A DNA stretch of 64,000 nt from Sclerotinia nivalis (GCA_029531795.1 JAPEIS010000009.1:1-64000); one strand, 5' to 3'; shown: positions 35,938 to 48,830, numbered from the stretch's first letter. The notes: generated by a model not told the origin, from the letters alone. Made by a program: numbers and translations.

Positions 35938-38567
35938 TTACGCAGGTCCAGTCCTAGCCAGAACTTCACTTAAATGCTTCAAATCATTCTGTGCCTTTTC
36001 ATCTCTTTCCAAAATACTCCTAATAGCTTGCCACTCCAAATCTCTCATTTGGTAAGCTTGTGGCATCAAGAAACTAACTGTTGGAGCCCTCGCATACTCG
36101 CCCAAGATCCTTAGGGCAACAGCTTCACCATCAGCTTGTGCAATTCGTCTTTGTTCTTCCGCATTCTGCTGTTGATATCTCTCATCAGGTTTTCCAATAG
36201 GAGTCGAAGGGTGAAAACCACCTTGAGGAACTACAGGACTAGGAGACATAGCTGGACCTGAATGATTTATCGACATTTGTCGTTGAGCGATCCCACCAGC
36301 TGTAAGAGGGCTGTGTGGATCAGCTGAACCATCAAAGGATTGAATTCTTGAAGGTTGTTCCCACCCATTGCGAACAACTAAGGTTACTAGTAACGAAGGC
36401 TCTGATCTCTCTTCTGGCAAGTTGTGTTCTTGAAGATTGACGACGAAATCGGGAATATTGCCAGGTCCGGGAGGGACCGGAACTAAGTATGTATCACGTA
36501 CATTTCCGGGGCCCTTGTTAGTAAGTACTCCATAACGTTTCTTGTCATGAAAGTAACTATACAAATCAAGAAAATCTGATGATGCAGAGGTTGGTGTAAT
36601 GTTGATGATGATCACATCAGACGGTGGACTATATCGAAGGCCACATAAATATTCATTGGCTTTATCAGCATCAATCCTACCATGAACTTTCAAATCTTTG
36701 TGAAGAAGCTCAGACCATGGTGTTTGCATGCGATTGCGACTCAAATCGGGACCAGCGATTTGTTTAGCATATGCTGAGAATTTCGCTACAGAATCCATGC
36801 TCACTGTACCTCTCCAAACAATGTCCGGATCTGGATTGTCTTCAACTGGAGAGTAAGGTGGGGATTCGTTATCATCTTGAAGCATCTTGTCGACATCAGG
36901 ATCATCTCCAGGTCCATTCACAGGCGGTGCGTTTCCAGACATTCTTCTGTAATGATCCATACCGCGCTGTTTGTTTGAAGAAGGATGAGGAGATTGAACA
37001 CTGGAGAAGACTTTGTTAATATCAAAATTTCCTGTTGCTGAACCTTGTGTGGAACCCTTTCTCAAAGCTGGTTGCTTGGTATCAATATTCAAAGGTGTTC
37101 TGGGTGTTGATGAAGTGCGAACTTTATCTCGAGATGTATAGTCCTCAGGAATTTCTGGCACTTCAACCTCGTTTTCAGGTGAGCGAGACCTAGATCTATC
37201 ACCCATACCAGCATTCGGATCCAACATTTCTCGTCGACGTGCTGCAGACATTGGAATATCGGAATACTCGTTAGGATTGCTGTCTCCTTCGATAATTTCC
37301 TCGCCCTTGTGAGTTCTGCGAATTCGAGGACCATCATCCGTAATCATGATCGATTGTTTGTCAGCTCGTGCCTTCATGATTGCTGTTTCACGTTTCAACT
37401 CATTACTCGCCATATCGTCAGTCGTCATGACCGCTAAGGCCTGAGGTGTTAATGACTGTGACAATAAACCATTACATAGTTCTTGGTTTTGCTTTAAATT
37501 GGAAAATATCGAGCGTATTTGTTTGATGGAGGCTGACTTATTTGGGTGCGTGCTACGAACGGCTTCTTCTATTTGAATAGCAAGTCGTTCTGCCTTGGCA
37601 TCAATGGTATCATCGGGTCGTAAGGTATAATAACGGTCTTCGATAGCATGTGGAATGGCTTGAAGTAGACCTTTCTTAATCAACGTAGCCTGGCCTTGTT
37701 GCTCGGCTTCCAGTTCCGTAATTTTGGAAGGTAAATCTGACGGTGGAGATGCTCTAGGTGTAGGACGAGCCAACGTTTTGCGGACTTTTGATGAAGATTC
37801 CTAGAACAGGGTCAGTATAACCCATCTATTCACTCACGTTGAAGACTTACTTTGACAGCCTCTTTATCTTGAAATTCATCATCTCTTGCCTTGCGTTTTT
37901 GGTTGGAACTCTTCGCAGGCGAGTCTTTCTGCGGTTCTTTCTTGGCTGGAACTGAAGGGGATTGTATCTTTCCATTTGCAGGAGTTACATCGCTTTTTTG
38001 GTCACTTGATCTTTTCTTCCCTTTCTTTCCCTTCTTCCTTGCCGCTTCCTCTGCGTCTTGTCTCTCTTGCTCTGCCTTTTCCTCTTCGTGCTTCTCTTGT
38101 CTTGCAATCCAAGGTTGTTCACCTCGAGCAATTCCATCTAGAAGTTCCTTGTGGGCATCTGGCGCACATTGTTCGCAAAGGTATTTATCTGGTGTATCTT
38201 CCTCATATGGGCTTACTCCCACGCAAACATTATGTTGCCAGACAGCGCAATTGTCGCAAGCGATCCAAGCAGCTTCATCATCGTCCGTAGTCGAAGTAAC
38301 TCCACATACACAACGTATAACCTCAACTTCTTCTTCTTGAACAGCGGTCTTCTTTCCACCTTTCTTTCCTTTCTTTTTAGTTTCGATAGGTTGATCAAGC
38401 TCATGAGCTTTCGGATGTTGTCCTTTTGTCGCTCGCGACGACTTCCTAACATCTGTACAATCCTTGTTAGTTACCTCGTATGATCATATTTGGGGGAGCA
38501 TATGCCAATTCCTTGCGCAAAGCAAGTGGGGTGGCCTGCGAAGAGGTTGCCATTACTTACCAGCCAT
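35938..38567 (-). CDS. bye1: BYE1-like PHD/TFIIS/SPOC transcription factor
   Basis: Three exons on minus: 38567-38561 (7 bases), 38452-37851 and 37800-35938, with introns 38453-38560 (branch site CTAAC) and 37801-37850; predicted 823 residues. The start MADVRKSSRATKGQ needs the 7-base first exon. A PHD finger (about residues 48-101: CVCG, CDNC, WQHNVC, CEQC) is followed by a Lys/Glu-rich linker, a TFIIS central domain (about 243-360) and a SPOC domain (about 530-680, DIVWRGTVSM...LVVRN). In yeast Bye1 binds RNA polymerase II and H3K4me3 during early elongation. The same layout here supports a nuclear elongation-linked role. It shares a divergent 1-kb promoter with the zinc-finger gene at 39565. 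Its stop lies about 300 bp from the transposon-rich region. Confidence 0.9.
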
Positions 38568-39564
38568 AATGAAGGATATTATCAATGATACGAAGATTCA
38601 GAACTCTTGTGGAGGCGAATTTGATTATTACAAGGGATGAATATGCGCTCTGGAGGTGATTTCACAGTACGCGTTGATGAATTGATTTCACGCGATCACT
38701 GGCTCTACGAACAAGCTATGGAGTTTGTTGAGAAAAGGGCAATATGTAGAAGAGAAATGAAAAGCTATCAAAAGGTAATGAAAAGCTTCTCTTTGTAATC
38801 CTGCCCAAGTACAAAAGAATGAAGTCGCGATATTTGCTTTGCTTTGCTTTTGTTGACAACCGGGACAAGCTTCAAGCTTCAAGTTTCAAAAGAATCGGTC
38901 GCGTGTGTTGAATGCGCGCAAGGTAGCTTTAAAACAGCTTGAAAGGACGAATAATTGATTGTCGCAGTGTAATGATGAAGGTATTCGAAATAATGCGACA
39001 ATGTATTTCGATATTTCGATATCTTGGATGCACAACAAAGCCCTTGGTTGTTATTTGAACTTTCGGTGTTTATGTTTATGTGACTCCAGTCGAGATAGAA
39101 GGAAAAAGGAAGGCGGCGATTGATTAATTTTCACTAAGATAATGAACAATTTTGCGGTAGAGGTAAGGCAAAAGAGACAAGGCTGGCTTAGAAATTCCAA
39201 GGTTTTCCAAGGTGCGGGGATATGATCATGTGATATCGGTTTATGTTAGATCCTATCTTGGAGCCATTGTGGCTGTGCAGATAGATGAGTTAACTAATCA
39301 AGGTCTAGCGTGTGCTGGCATTCAAGAGCTTCCAGCTTGGGCCTGAGATTGGAGATTGAAAATGTCAAGGAGCTTCAGCCTCGAATACAACCAACCCATC
39401 TCCGAATACCTTCACTTCCTAATAACATGATATTCAAGGAAATTTAGCCTTGGAATCTGACATAATATTAAACAAAACAAAACAGCTGGATTCTGGAATA
39501 CCTTCACTTTCCTTACATGGTATTCTTGGTTCCGTAAACCTCTACCCAAAACACAACAATTATC
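38568..39564. promoter_or_regulatory. Divergent intergenic promoter region
   Basis: About 1 kb between the starts of the BYE1-like gene (minus) and the ZNF830-like gene (plus). It has repeated AAGCTTCAAG-like and TTCGATATTTCGATATC motifs near 38870 and 39005. No ORF with coding character. Both genes must be driven from here. Confidence 0.55.
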
Positions 39565-40464
39565 ATGGCGGATGTTCGTTCTCTTCTCAAAAATGAACGA
39601 GCTGCTCGTCGCATACAACATAAACATGCTGGTTATTCAACCGCTGGTTCTCTAATGTGCCTTGTCTGTCATTTACAAATGAAGAGTGAATCATTATGGG
39701 AAGGACATTCACGATCACCAGGACATATTATGCGATTATCAAAACAACAAGAGGCAGAACGTGAGCGCAATGCGACAGCAGATACAAATGGTAGTGAAGG
39801 AAATAATAAAAAAAGGAAAGCAGATGATGATGAGGAGGATATAGATTATGGTACAATGAAAAAGCGCAGTAAAGCTACAGCTACTGCATTGGAAGGATTT
39901 TTTGTGCCAGCAACAGAAACATCAAAAGAAAGATCTGAATCACCTTCAAAATCAACGATACCTCATGATATGCGAATTCCTTCTCGTCCCGCAACACCAG
40001 CAAAACCAATCAAATCACCGCCTCCGGTCAAACAAACTACAGTAGATGAGGATGAATGGGCAGCATTCGAAGCAGATATTGCGGCTGCAGATGTTCCAGC
40101 AGAGATGGAATCGGAAGCTATCATATCTGCACCTGCAATGACCACCGCGGATGTAGAAGCTCGATCGGCGGAAGAAGAGAAGAAACGTAGGAAGGAAAAG
40201 CTGGAAGCCGAGCTAGAGGGAGATAAAGAAGATGCCGAGAGAAAACTACAAGAAGAATTCGAAGAAATGGAAAGCTTGGAACAGAGGGTCAAAAGGTTAC
40301 GGGAGAAAAGGGAAGCTTTAAGGTCGAAAGAAAAGGAGGCGGGCGCAACGGAACCAGCGATAGCGTCAACCGAAACTCCAGAAGCCAAGGATGCAATGGA
40401 AGACGATGAAGAAGAAGAGGATGATGATGATGAGGATGATTGGGATGGATTCAGATTAAGGTGA
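39565..40464 (+). CDS. ZNF830/CCDC16-like nuclear zinc-finger protein
   Basis: Single-exon gene, 299 residues, start context ATCATGG. A C2H2-type finger lies near residues 32-54 (CLVCHLQMKSESLWEGHSRSPGH) right after the basic LLKNERAARRIQHKHAGY block. Then come a basic KKRKADDDEED region, Pro/Ser-rich linker, a DEWAAFEADIAAAD motif, a coiled coil (about 195-255) and an acidic C-terminus ending DDWDGFRLR. The order matches the eukaryotic ZNF830 family, linked to pre-mRNA splicing and genome maintenance. The function here is by family only. Confidence 0.88.
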   Translation: MADVRSLLKNERAARRIQHKHAGYSTAGSLMCLVCHLQMKSESLWEGHSRSPGHIMRLSKQQEAERERNATADTNGSEGNNKKRKADDDEEDIDYGTMKKRSKATATALEGFFVPATETSKERSESPSKSTIPHDMRIPSRPATPAKPIKSPPPVKQTTVDEDEWAAFEADIAAADVPAEMESEAIISAPAMTTADVEARSAEEEKKRRKEKLEAELEGDKEDAERKLQEEFEEMESLEQRVKRLREKREALRSKEKEAGATEPAIASTETPEAKDAMEDDEEEEDDDDEDDWDGFRLR

Positions 40465-41302
40465 ACTCCAAATTTGGATGTGTAATAGTATGGAGGCTGG
40501 TCATGTTGATGTTCGGTACTGTCTGATTATACCCTATCTAATAAAGCAGGATACCAACTCCTCCGCTATGAGGATGTACAGACCGTTTAATACTTTATGA
40601 GGGCTACTGTTCTTGACACTAAATTAGTGAAGATGATACTTTCGTGTGAAAAGAGCAATACACTTATAGCAAGTGCTAGCATTTTACCTTTTATCGATGG
40701 ATCATTGACCAAAAAGCTTTCGACATATCTTCGATCAACACAATGCCACCAGCAAATGAGATTTTCCCCTATTTTCATTTTCAGTTAGCCACGTGTACAC
40801 ATACCTATACTTCCTCATTTATCAAGCAATAATCGATGTCAATTGATTTCTTCTGCTGTACTTTTCTTCCGCTTCCAGCCTAGAAAAGACGTCGGATATT
40901 GAGGGAGTCAGTTCTTACTTGCCAGAACTTTAGAAACAGTCAATATTGGGGCAAGCCCCCAAACCCCCACAGCTCGCTGCGCTCGAATACTTTGAGTTCT
41001 TTTTTTAGGAACAAGTATTCTGCCTCCACGGCAGTGGCCCTCGGAGAGCCAGCGGAGCGTCATTTCAATGAAAGTTATTGTACTATAGCTTTTGAAGTTT
41101 TATAAAATGTTACACACTGCATTCGGATACCTTTTGAGTTTGTAGCTGTTTTGTTATGGGTTGAAGCGATACAAGAGAAATCCAGATGGTAAGGCTTCAA
41201 GGACATAGGTTGCGTGAAGTATTACAAAACCAGGCAATCTGATTCATATTATTCTCCAAGAAACAATTCCCACCAAAACTCCAAGTACCTCTCAATTGCA
41301 AA
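40465..41302. other. Intergenic region with foldback-element relic
   Basis: Convergent space between the zinc-finger gene (plus) and the hydrolase (minus), so it holds both 3' ends. Nothing coding. It includes a GC-rich patch at 40952-41062, of which 41022-41062 matches one arm of the hairpin element at 60.5 kb. Confidence 0.6.
41022..41062. repeat. Relic of the hairpin (MITE-like) element
   Basis: GCCTCCACGGCAGTGGCCC, then a 10-base insertion-like stretch, then AGCGGAGCGTCA. Both blocks occur in the same order in the inverted arms at 60470-60640. Only one arm is seen here. Confidence 0.7.
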
Positions 41303-42211
41303 TCAAAGCCACTTTCCTAACCACTGTAAACCTTGCTTCATTGAATCCTCCAAGCACGCTCTCTCTTGAGGATCATCCGGATTACCTCTCACAGCAAACC
41401 CATGACGTCCAGGTTTATAAACCCTATGTTCCATCTCCGGCACCTTGATCCCCTTCTCCCCCTCCTTCCTATGAATCTCCTCAATAATACACTTCGACTT
41501 AATATTAACCGCAACATCACTCTCCCCCCATCCATAACTAACCGGCACGACCAATCCCTCTACGTCCCTTGGAAACACCAAATTACTCGGATGCAAAGCC
41601 ACCACCGCATCAACCAATGGTTTCTTCTCCCCTTCAATCGAAACCATATTCTCCTCAAGGCCAGCACGAATTGCATATCTCCCTCCCCAACAAAATCCCA
41701 CCATCCCAATTTTTCTCTCCCCTTTCGTCTCCACCCTCAATTTCTCAAGAAACCCATTACAAACAGTCGTACACCTCGCTTCCTTGTGTCTTCCCATCCA
41801 CATCAAAAAACTAGGCATACTAGCCAAAATCCCCGTATATTTCCCCAATGTTCCCTGTTTTGTCGCATCAACGGGGATTAATAAATCAGCAACCTTCAAG
41901 TTCACGGGATCCCCTTCGAAGAAATCAGGGAGGTACACGAGATATTCCCCTGATGCGGCATAGGTGTCGGCAAGGAGTTTGTTGTTGGGGAGGAGAAGCC
42001 CGAATATGTCGCTGTAGATTACTACTGTGGCGCGTGTAGTGAGGGGGTCGCCGACAACGTAGGTGTTCAAGCCGTGGATGGTTTCTTCACGGCCGATGGG
42101 GAGCCTGGCGTGGATCGTGCCCTAGGGGGTGGAATTAGTTAAGGTTTTTGGGGGGAGGGAGTAGGGAGTGGGTAGATGTACTTTGATACATTCATTGCAT
42201 TGTGCACCCAT
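41303..42211 (-). CDS. Dienelactone hydrolase family protein
   Basis: Two exons: 42211-42182 (MGAQCNECIK) and 42121-41303, intron 42122-42181 (60 bp, GTACAT...CCTAG, phase 0); 282 residues. The second exon resumes GTIHARLPIGREETIHG, typical of the fungal family's N-terminus. The alpha/beta-hydrolase catalytic triad is visible: nucleophile Cys in GMVGFCWGG, Asp in GWGESDVAV and His in PGRHGFAVRG. Such enzymes hydrolyse dienelactones or related esters in aromatic-compound breakdown; the fungal paralogues vary in substrate, so substrate is unknown. It ends in GLQWLGKWL. Confidence 0.88.
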
Positions 42212-44007
42212 TGTGTAGATTGTAATTTGTAGCTTGGGATTTTGGGATTTTGTATTCGGTGATTGAAAAATTAGAATAAGACTTTCTCTCCTTGTGTTCC
42301 GTAGTAGTAAAGTATCTCAAGGGGGTAATCGCTTAAAAGTCGTTGGCTCGTTTGTTCGTTATCTTGATGAGTATTGCACAAAAGCGAATAAATCTCTAAA
42401 TCCAAGAGTAGATAATAAAAACTATATGTATGAATATTTAATTCCTCCTCCTCAAACGCGATCAGTATCTTCCTTATATAGTTTTTAACATCTCACTCCA
42501 TTCCACTCCTGGACTTCAAAGGATTCGGTCGTTCCAGTCATAACTCGGCATTTTCTCGCGCAGCTTTCGGCTAGGTCTGGGCCTGGCTTTTTGCGCCCTG
42601 GTCTTGTTACGGGGATATTGGCACGTGACTCACTTGCTTCATCCTTATCATTAACTCAAGACTAGGTAGTACATATAGATAGGTAGGTAGGTAGTAAGAT
42701 CTTAAATATTATATATACTGTATGCGAATAAATCCCACCAAGCAAAATTGAAAGCGAAAGCGAAAGCGAAAGCGAGAGCTTGGCATCCTACATCTAGTGG
42801 TCGTGATAGATTGGTTGATACAATTAAGCTTATCTCCTTTGCTTCGTTGCTTTCCTCTATTTTCCTTAAGCTTTACGGCTTGATGTCTAGATAAGAATTT
42901 ATCCATCGACCATTAACTGTCAACCATCAAGCAGATTAAGGTTACCCTTATAATCATTAAGCCTTAAGATTTTGAATGTTGTAAGCACTTAACCTATCAT
43001 TTGAAAGGCAAAGGATTGGCATTGGAATTGGCATGGGAATTACGATTGGGATAGATCACGCGTGTGGAAGTGGGATTCGAAACCCTGAATTTGAGAAAGA
43101 TATCATTTTATCATTCTGAGTTTCATCAACCGCTTTTTCCACAGAGCGAAGCGATGCGATTCTGTCGGTAAGCTACAATACCTACTAACATGTCCTTCAG
43201 GCATTGAACAGCCTGTATTACAAATTTAAGCCCTGAAAAGCCTTGAAAAGCTTCGGATTTTTCATTTTGAGGTTTGTAAATAAGACTTACAATAACTGAG
43301 CCATTTAAGCCACTCAAGATAAGCCGTAACTTTCGGGAATTCCAGTGTTATTCAGTGTTAAACAAGCGAAAGTTACGTTCTAGGTCTACGCGCAGCTTCG
43401 TATGAACGAACCAGTGGTCTATTACTGTAGCTATGCTAGATGTCCGAACCTTTTCGAGACGAAAAACCTCCGAATGGAGAGATATCGTGGGGGTTAGTTT
43501 ATCGTATGGTCAGCAGGCATGGGCTGGAAGTATTGCGAGGAGGCCGAGTGATAGAATCAACCAATCAGAGAGCGAGTTTGGGTCCGAGAAAAACGCGAGG
43601 TTTAGTGGTCTAGGGTTACAAGGGTAGGGCTGCTAGTGGTAATGGGGGCGTACATGAATTTTAACTTTTTAATGGATATTTATATTGAGGAAGGACAGTT
43701 TGGATAAAATTGAGAGAAAGAGAAGTAATTATTCTGAAATTTTTTACTGGTGAATGTGAGATATAACCTCTTGGTCAAATTCTCCAAAATCTAAATTAAC
43801 AGACACACTGATCGTATACGGGCATCCAGTCCTTTTAATCTCCCTATGCTCCTATGGGCTCCGAAGCCGATCCGAAAACGTCAACAAAAAATACTATATA
43901 TGATCAATAACTCAAATAAGCTCCCCACCAAAGAGAAAATTCAACAAAATCACCATTCCATCAGCCGACAAATAGACATGAGAATGCAGATTGTTTATGA
44001 TATAACC
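42212..44007. other. Intergenic region, no gene recognised
   Basis: Contains a hexanucleotide run (GAAAGC)n at about 42747-42776, TAGG repeats near 42678-42694, and several unrelated short ORFs of poor coding character. I see no RNA gene or element with defined ends. Confidence 0.55.
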
Positions 44008-46503
44008 TCAATGCTCCATACTCTGCGCGGATTCAATCCATTCATACCAATTCACGTCCATATCCAAATCCATGTTCATATCTATATCTGCAAAAATGCC
44101 GGATGAAGGGTCAGCGTCAGTCCAGGGAGATGACATTATGTTTGGCGCTGTAAATTGGTTGTACCAGTCGATCGGGACTGTGTCGACGGTTGTTGGTGTA
44201 TGTATTCCAATATCTCGTTTCTCATTTTCTATTTGTGGAGGTTTGGCAACAAGCCCACGCCAGCGCTCAAGAAAAATGTTCCCACAATTTCCATCATAAG
44301 ATGGTACGGGACTCGCCGGAAGCGGTATTTTTGTATCATCTATTTCTAGCTGGATCGCGGACCACGAATCCTGTCGTAGACGTTGGAGCTCCGCTACGCG
44401 ATGTTTACGTGTCTTAGCCATAAGCTTCCGTAGCGGGACCCAAATCCTCGAGTTTTGGTCTCTTTCGGTCTGATTGGTGAACTTTAGAGGAATTAACCAT
44501 TTACTATGAAGAGCAGTCCAGGCTCGTTCAATAATGGGAGACCATTGACGTCGCGAAATCTCTATCAATAGGTAAACAATCGCATGCCAATGAGTACAAG
44601 TCTGAAAGAGCCATCTCCAATGTCGACATTCTTTCTCGGAGTTGAGAGCATGGTTGTACTCTGCTACCTCTATGGCAGATATTAGTAGCTTGGTTCGTAT
44701 TTTTTCTGAGTGGTTCTCACTGGGAGAAGAGAAGAGGACTGGGAGATTGAGAATGAGGTTCATTTTTGACACTACCATGCGAGCTAAAGTGGAGAAACAC
44801 CGAGATGCAATGCTTTTACCCCCCACATCAAATTTGAGAAAATATCGGTCGACGGACCCGTGGAGATCATGTAGGAGACAAATTTGAGTTTCCGCGGTCG
44901 GAGGGACTTCTCCCATACTTGAAGCCATCAAACGTCTCATAGCATCACACATCTCGGCCGAGATAACTGTGAGAGTCATATCGGTTACATATTGACGCTC
45001 TGGTGGCATGTCCTTAGTATGAGGCTTGAGGTCGGCATCATCAATATTGAGTGGAAACTTTGTGTCGACACTACTGCCAGTGGTGCTCAATTCCGTACCT
45101 TGATCCTCTGATGCTCGTAAATCCAGTAGACAAACTGCCCACCACACTCTTCTACGGGTTTCAACCTCATAGGGTGTAAGCTTGGAAAAATGGGAGCCAT
45201 CCCGGTGGAGCCCTAGGGCCTGTGCCATCCTGATGACTAGGCCAGTCATCATCCATACAAACCTAGGACTTTCCTGGCGTCGAACGAGGAAAAGAAAAAT
45301 GACCAGGGCTTGTACTAGAGTCATATCTGGTTCAGTCAGAAAGTCGGCTTTTGAAAGAGAATGCTCTAGGCCAAGCCGATATTTGAGACTTAACTCCGAT
45401 TTCGTACAGTCGAAGTTGGTTATGATCTAGTGACATGACAAAGTTGTGAGCATAATAACCAATACGTGACGTCCCCAGACTTCTCCGACTCACCTCATCT
45501 TCTTCCATTGACATTATTGTAGCATAGTAGATGGAGAACATTAAAGCCTCGTTCGCTGGCGTGAGTCTGTTTTCTTTATTTGCACGTAAATCACGAATCG
45601 CCTGGGTAAGAATCGGGATATCTACAATTCGCATGAATATGTGTATGTTTTCCGAATACACATTCAACAGAAAGGGTATCTGTGACGGCAAAGGCCGTAA
45701 CTTCGAGAGATCGGAATCCGAAAGGCTCAAGTTATGTTTGAATAAGAATCCGTGCCGCTCTGATGGCGTTCGTTCGTGCTCCAATGTGGAGATTGTCTTC
45801 TCGGAAGGTTCGTCTTCGTCTGATGATATATCAGGTTCGTGGTCTACAGCGCCACGGGCTTCCATTTGTAACCCTTCAATCTACTTCAGCGTCAACCAAA
45901 GTAGCTTGTCTAATTTATATTGCAGACTTGATAAGAGATTGTCAGCCAACCTACCTCATCGTCCATGCGTGCCCAGAAACCACTGCTTATGTAACGACTT
46001 CGGTTGACATCCTTCAGAACCAACCTTCCAAATTTGTTTTGTATCTCAGAAGTATTTGCTGCAGTCGACAAGGTATGTTTGTGACCGTCGGTATCATTAT
46101 TAGGATTGAGATATGAAGTCTCAGAAGAATCAAGTTCGAACAACTTATCGCCATTGGAATGCGCCGTTGTAGCATTGGCTTGCTCCAGCTGACCTCTTAG
46201 CTCCTTGACCAAGTTTTCAAGGTTATGTAGTCTCTCAATAACAGGATCTACTTCGGAACCGACTTTTTGTGTTGGCTTTGCACTGTTTGATGCTACACCC
46301 AAGTTGCCAGCACGCTCAAGGCGACGAGCCCATCGAGGAGGTCGATCGGCGGAAGGAACAACGCATGGAATATTTGCCCTTCGGCAATTCGAACACGGTG
46401 ACAACTTGTCACAACGAACCTTTCGACTTCGACAGACAACGCAGCTGCGTAAATTTGCTAAAGTTGTCGTTATCTTGTCGGATACTGGGGTTGAGGCAGC
46501 CAT
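44008..46503 (-). CDS. Zn2Cys6 fungal-specific transcription factor
   Basis: Three exons: 46503-45955, 45880-45494 and 45426-44008; introns 45881-45954 (74 bp) and 45427-45493 (67 bp), both phase 0, giving 784 residues. A binuclear zinc cluster is at residues 21-48 (CVVCRSRKVRC ... CSNCRRANIPC). A leucine-rich coiled stretch follows (VIERLHNLENLVKELRGQLE), then the fungal-specific regulatory domain (SIYYATIMSM, LVQALVIFLFLVRR, WMMTGLVIRMAQALGLHRDG, RRRVWWAVCLLDLRASE). This is the DNA-binding activator/repressor class specific to fungi. The target pathway cannot be read from the sequence. The nearest neighbours are the hydrolase and a HET-type remnant, with no cluster evident. Confidence 0.9.
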
Positions 46504-48830
46504 TTCCTTGCCGCTGAATAACTCTTGAATACTTGCAGTACCAGATTGGTTCCTGCCAGTGCACTAAAGGACTTGTTGTACGCCTCTCTTATATTCACGA
46601 TTAGTCCTTTGAGAATATGGGATAAATTTGGCCTAATATTTGCCCGCCAGATAGAAGACGGTTGTGTTCGATCAAGAATGGGGAATCAAAGCTCCGTGTA
46701 AGCAGAAATACGGTGACCGATACAGTGTGGCGAGTTGGGAGTATCACTCGAACAATGACAACAACAATGAAGGCAATGTCAATAAAATAATAGCACAATA
46801 GCAATGAATTTTTAAAGAATTAATCTTTTAATGAGACTTCTTGTTGTAGAGAAATTCGATGCTGCCGTTACCACGTCATCGTAAAATGGATACAAGAAGA
46901 TACTAGGTATAATTCTAAAGTGAAAATGGTGGCAATAATAAGGGGTATGTTTATCACATCTAAATCGGCGACGACGTGTCGACGTGTCGACGTGCATCAG
47001 TGAATCAAGCTTGTCACGTCGCCACAAAACTTTGCAAAATTTCTACAAAATTTTTTTTAAAAAAAAGCAAAAAAGGACAGTTCACTAGCAAGCTCAGCTA
47101 CCTCTGCCCCCAGGTGTGCAATTCCTCCCCGGTAGAGGATTGGAGAGCCCGGTCGCAGTTTGACATTGGAGGCACTACGGAAGTGCGCCACTTAACCCAC
47201 CCGGCTAAGTGGTCTTTCCCTATTGTTAGTATGAGGGCATAGGTTTATTTGGGGTTATATCTGATTAAAGATGGGTGTGATAGTGAATATTGGTAGAGCC
47301 GTGAGGCACTGCCTAAGGGACCAGTTGAGCTTCCAATAGCTTGAAGGATTGTTACATACAAGGGATAAGATGAGCTCCAAGATAACGTATTTTTCATCCA
47401 TCTCAATGTCTCAATATCGTGGTATTGACCAAAATGGTATGTAATGCTTCCATTTTTCACTTCACAACTCTGTCTCCTGTGTCTACAAGCCAGAACGACG
47501 AGCTTCAACGTTCAACGTTATCGATTTGTTGTTCTGAACTTTACCATGTTCTTCCACAATCGCAATGGTATTGAAGTAATAATATACCTTTTCGTCCTAT
47601 CATCCCGTCCTATCATCTCATCCTATCGACCTCAATTGTCCTCTATATGTCCTATGGTAAATAATGATGAGCATTTAGCGAGGGCAACGAGAAGACTATT
47701 TTATGGACATGACAACTCGGCACGTTGACTCGCCTTCTCAGCGTCATTAGCCCGGCCAAGATTGTATTGAGAGACACAAATCAGCGCAGCCTTTCCTTGT
47801 CTTTGTGAATTTATTGGTCCCGTAGAAGTATGTTAAAATATGCAAGTTGAAGAAATTTCTTCATAGCCTCAAGAATTAATCAACATCATAGTTTTTGAGG
47901 AAGTTGATATGGCCACTCAATGCTTGGGATTCTGGAAATCATGCGCCTGGCTTATAATTTCAGTTTGGACTTCCTGGTCTTCTCTCATCTTACGATTCTG
48001 GCCGGGCAATCAAATTAGGTGCAGGTCGATTCTGTGTTTTTGCTGCCGATACACGTTGCATATAATACTGGACGCAGGAGGACCGAGGAAAGTTCTTTGC
48101 AATCCATCAATCCTATTCCGAAGCTCAGTATAACTATACCATTGCCGCGGAATGAGAAGGAAAATTCGTATTTGTGAAAAAAAAAACATGCGCCTAGGCC
48201 AACAAATCCTGTTGCTACGACGAAGTTCACTTACGGTGAGGATGACATGGAAGAGAAGAAATGAAATGTAGAGCTTTCAATCACCAGACACATTCTGCTG
48301 AGAATGAAACGGTCTTTCCTACCTAATTCCTCTGTAAGTTGACTCCCGTATTTTTGATTCGTCATCAAGCATTGGCTTTTCCTTCAAACTACATGGTCTC
48401 TTTTGATATCGAGGGAACTGGTGCCGACGAGGAATGAAAACTCCGTGAATTAAACATGACAGTCAGGTGGTCAGGGAAATTGTAAAATTGTTATTGTTCT
48501 CAGAATGAAAAAAAGCACGCATTGTTTTGGATGCCGATGATATTATCAAGTGTCGGGGCTCATTGGAGCAGACCCAGCGAGATTGAAGTTTTCGTGGGTG
48601 TGACGAGCGATGAAGAACTCGGAAAGAGAAATCCTGTGTGGAAAATAATGAGGTGTGCTCTACTTTTTTCTTGTGGAGTTATGGAGGGAAGGACTTTGAT
48701 TGGACTGGACGTCGACAAAGGGGTATAGAAGTGGAAAGTAGAGTTTGGAAGTGAGAGTGCATTGAAGTTAGAACGCTGGATAGAAGACGCAATTCCGGAT
48801 TATGATTATATGAAAACTAGATCGCTTACC
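46504..48830. other. Intergenic region upstream of the regulator
   Basis: The first several hundred bases are the promoter side of the Zn2Cys6 gene. Later there is a repeated CGACGTGTCGACGTG motif (46972-46990) and a GC-rich tract 47085-47215 with tRNA-like features on the minus strand. No supported gene. ORFs are short and lack coding character. Confidence 0.55.
47085..47215 (-). other. tRNA-like GC-rich tract, possible SINE remnant
   Basis: Minus strand reads TTAGCCGGGTGGGTTAAGTGGC, close to a class II tRNA A box and D arm (GCC...GGC stem), followed by the stem GCACT/AGTGC. The 3' half lacks a convincing B box and T arm, so this is not an intact tRNA. It may be an old tRNA-derived SINE. 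Confidence 0.25.

Noticed and set aside
37886..38340. Long plus-strand ORFs opposite the BYE1-like gene
   Set aside because: Shadows of the Lys/Glu-rich coding strand; the minus strand carries PHD, TFIIS and SPOC motifs and good splice sites.
41366..41881. 171-residue plus-strand ORF over the hydrolase
   Set aside because: Antisense of a clear dienelactone hydrolase with its full catalytic triad.
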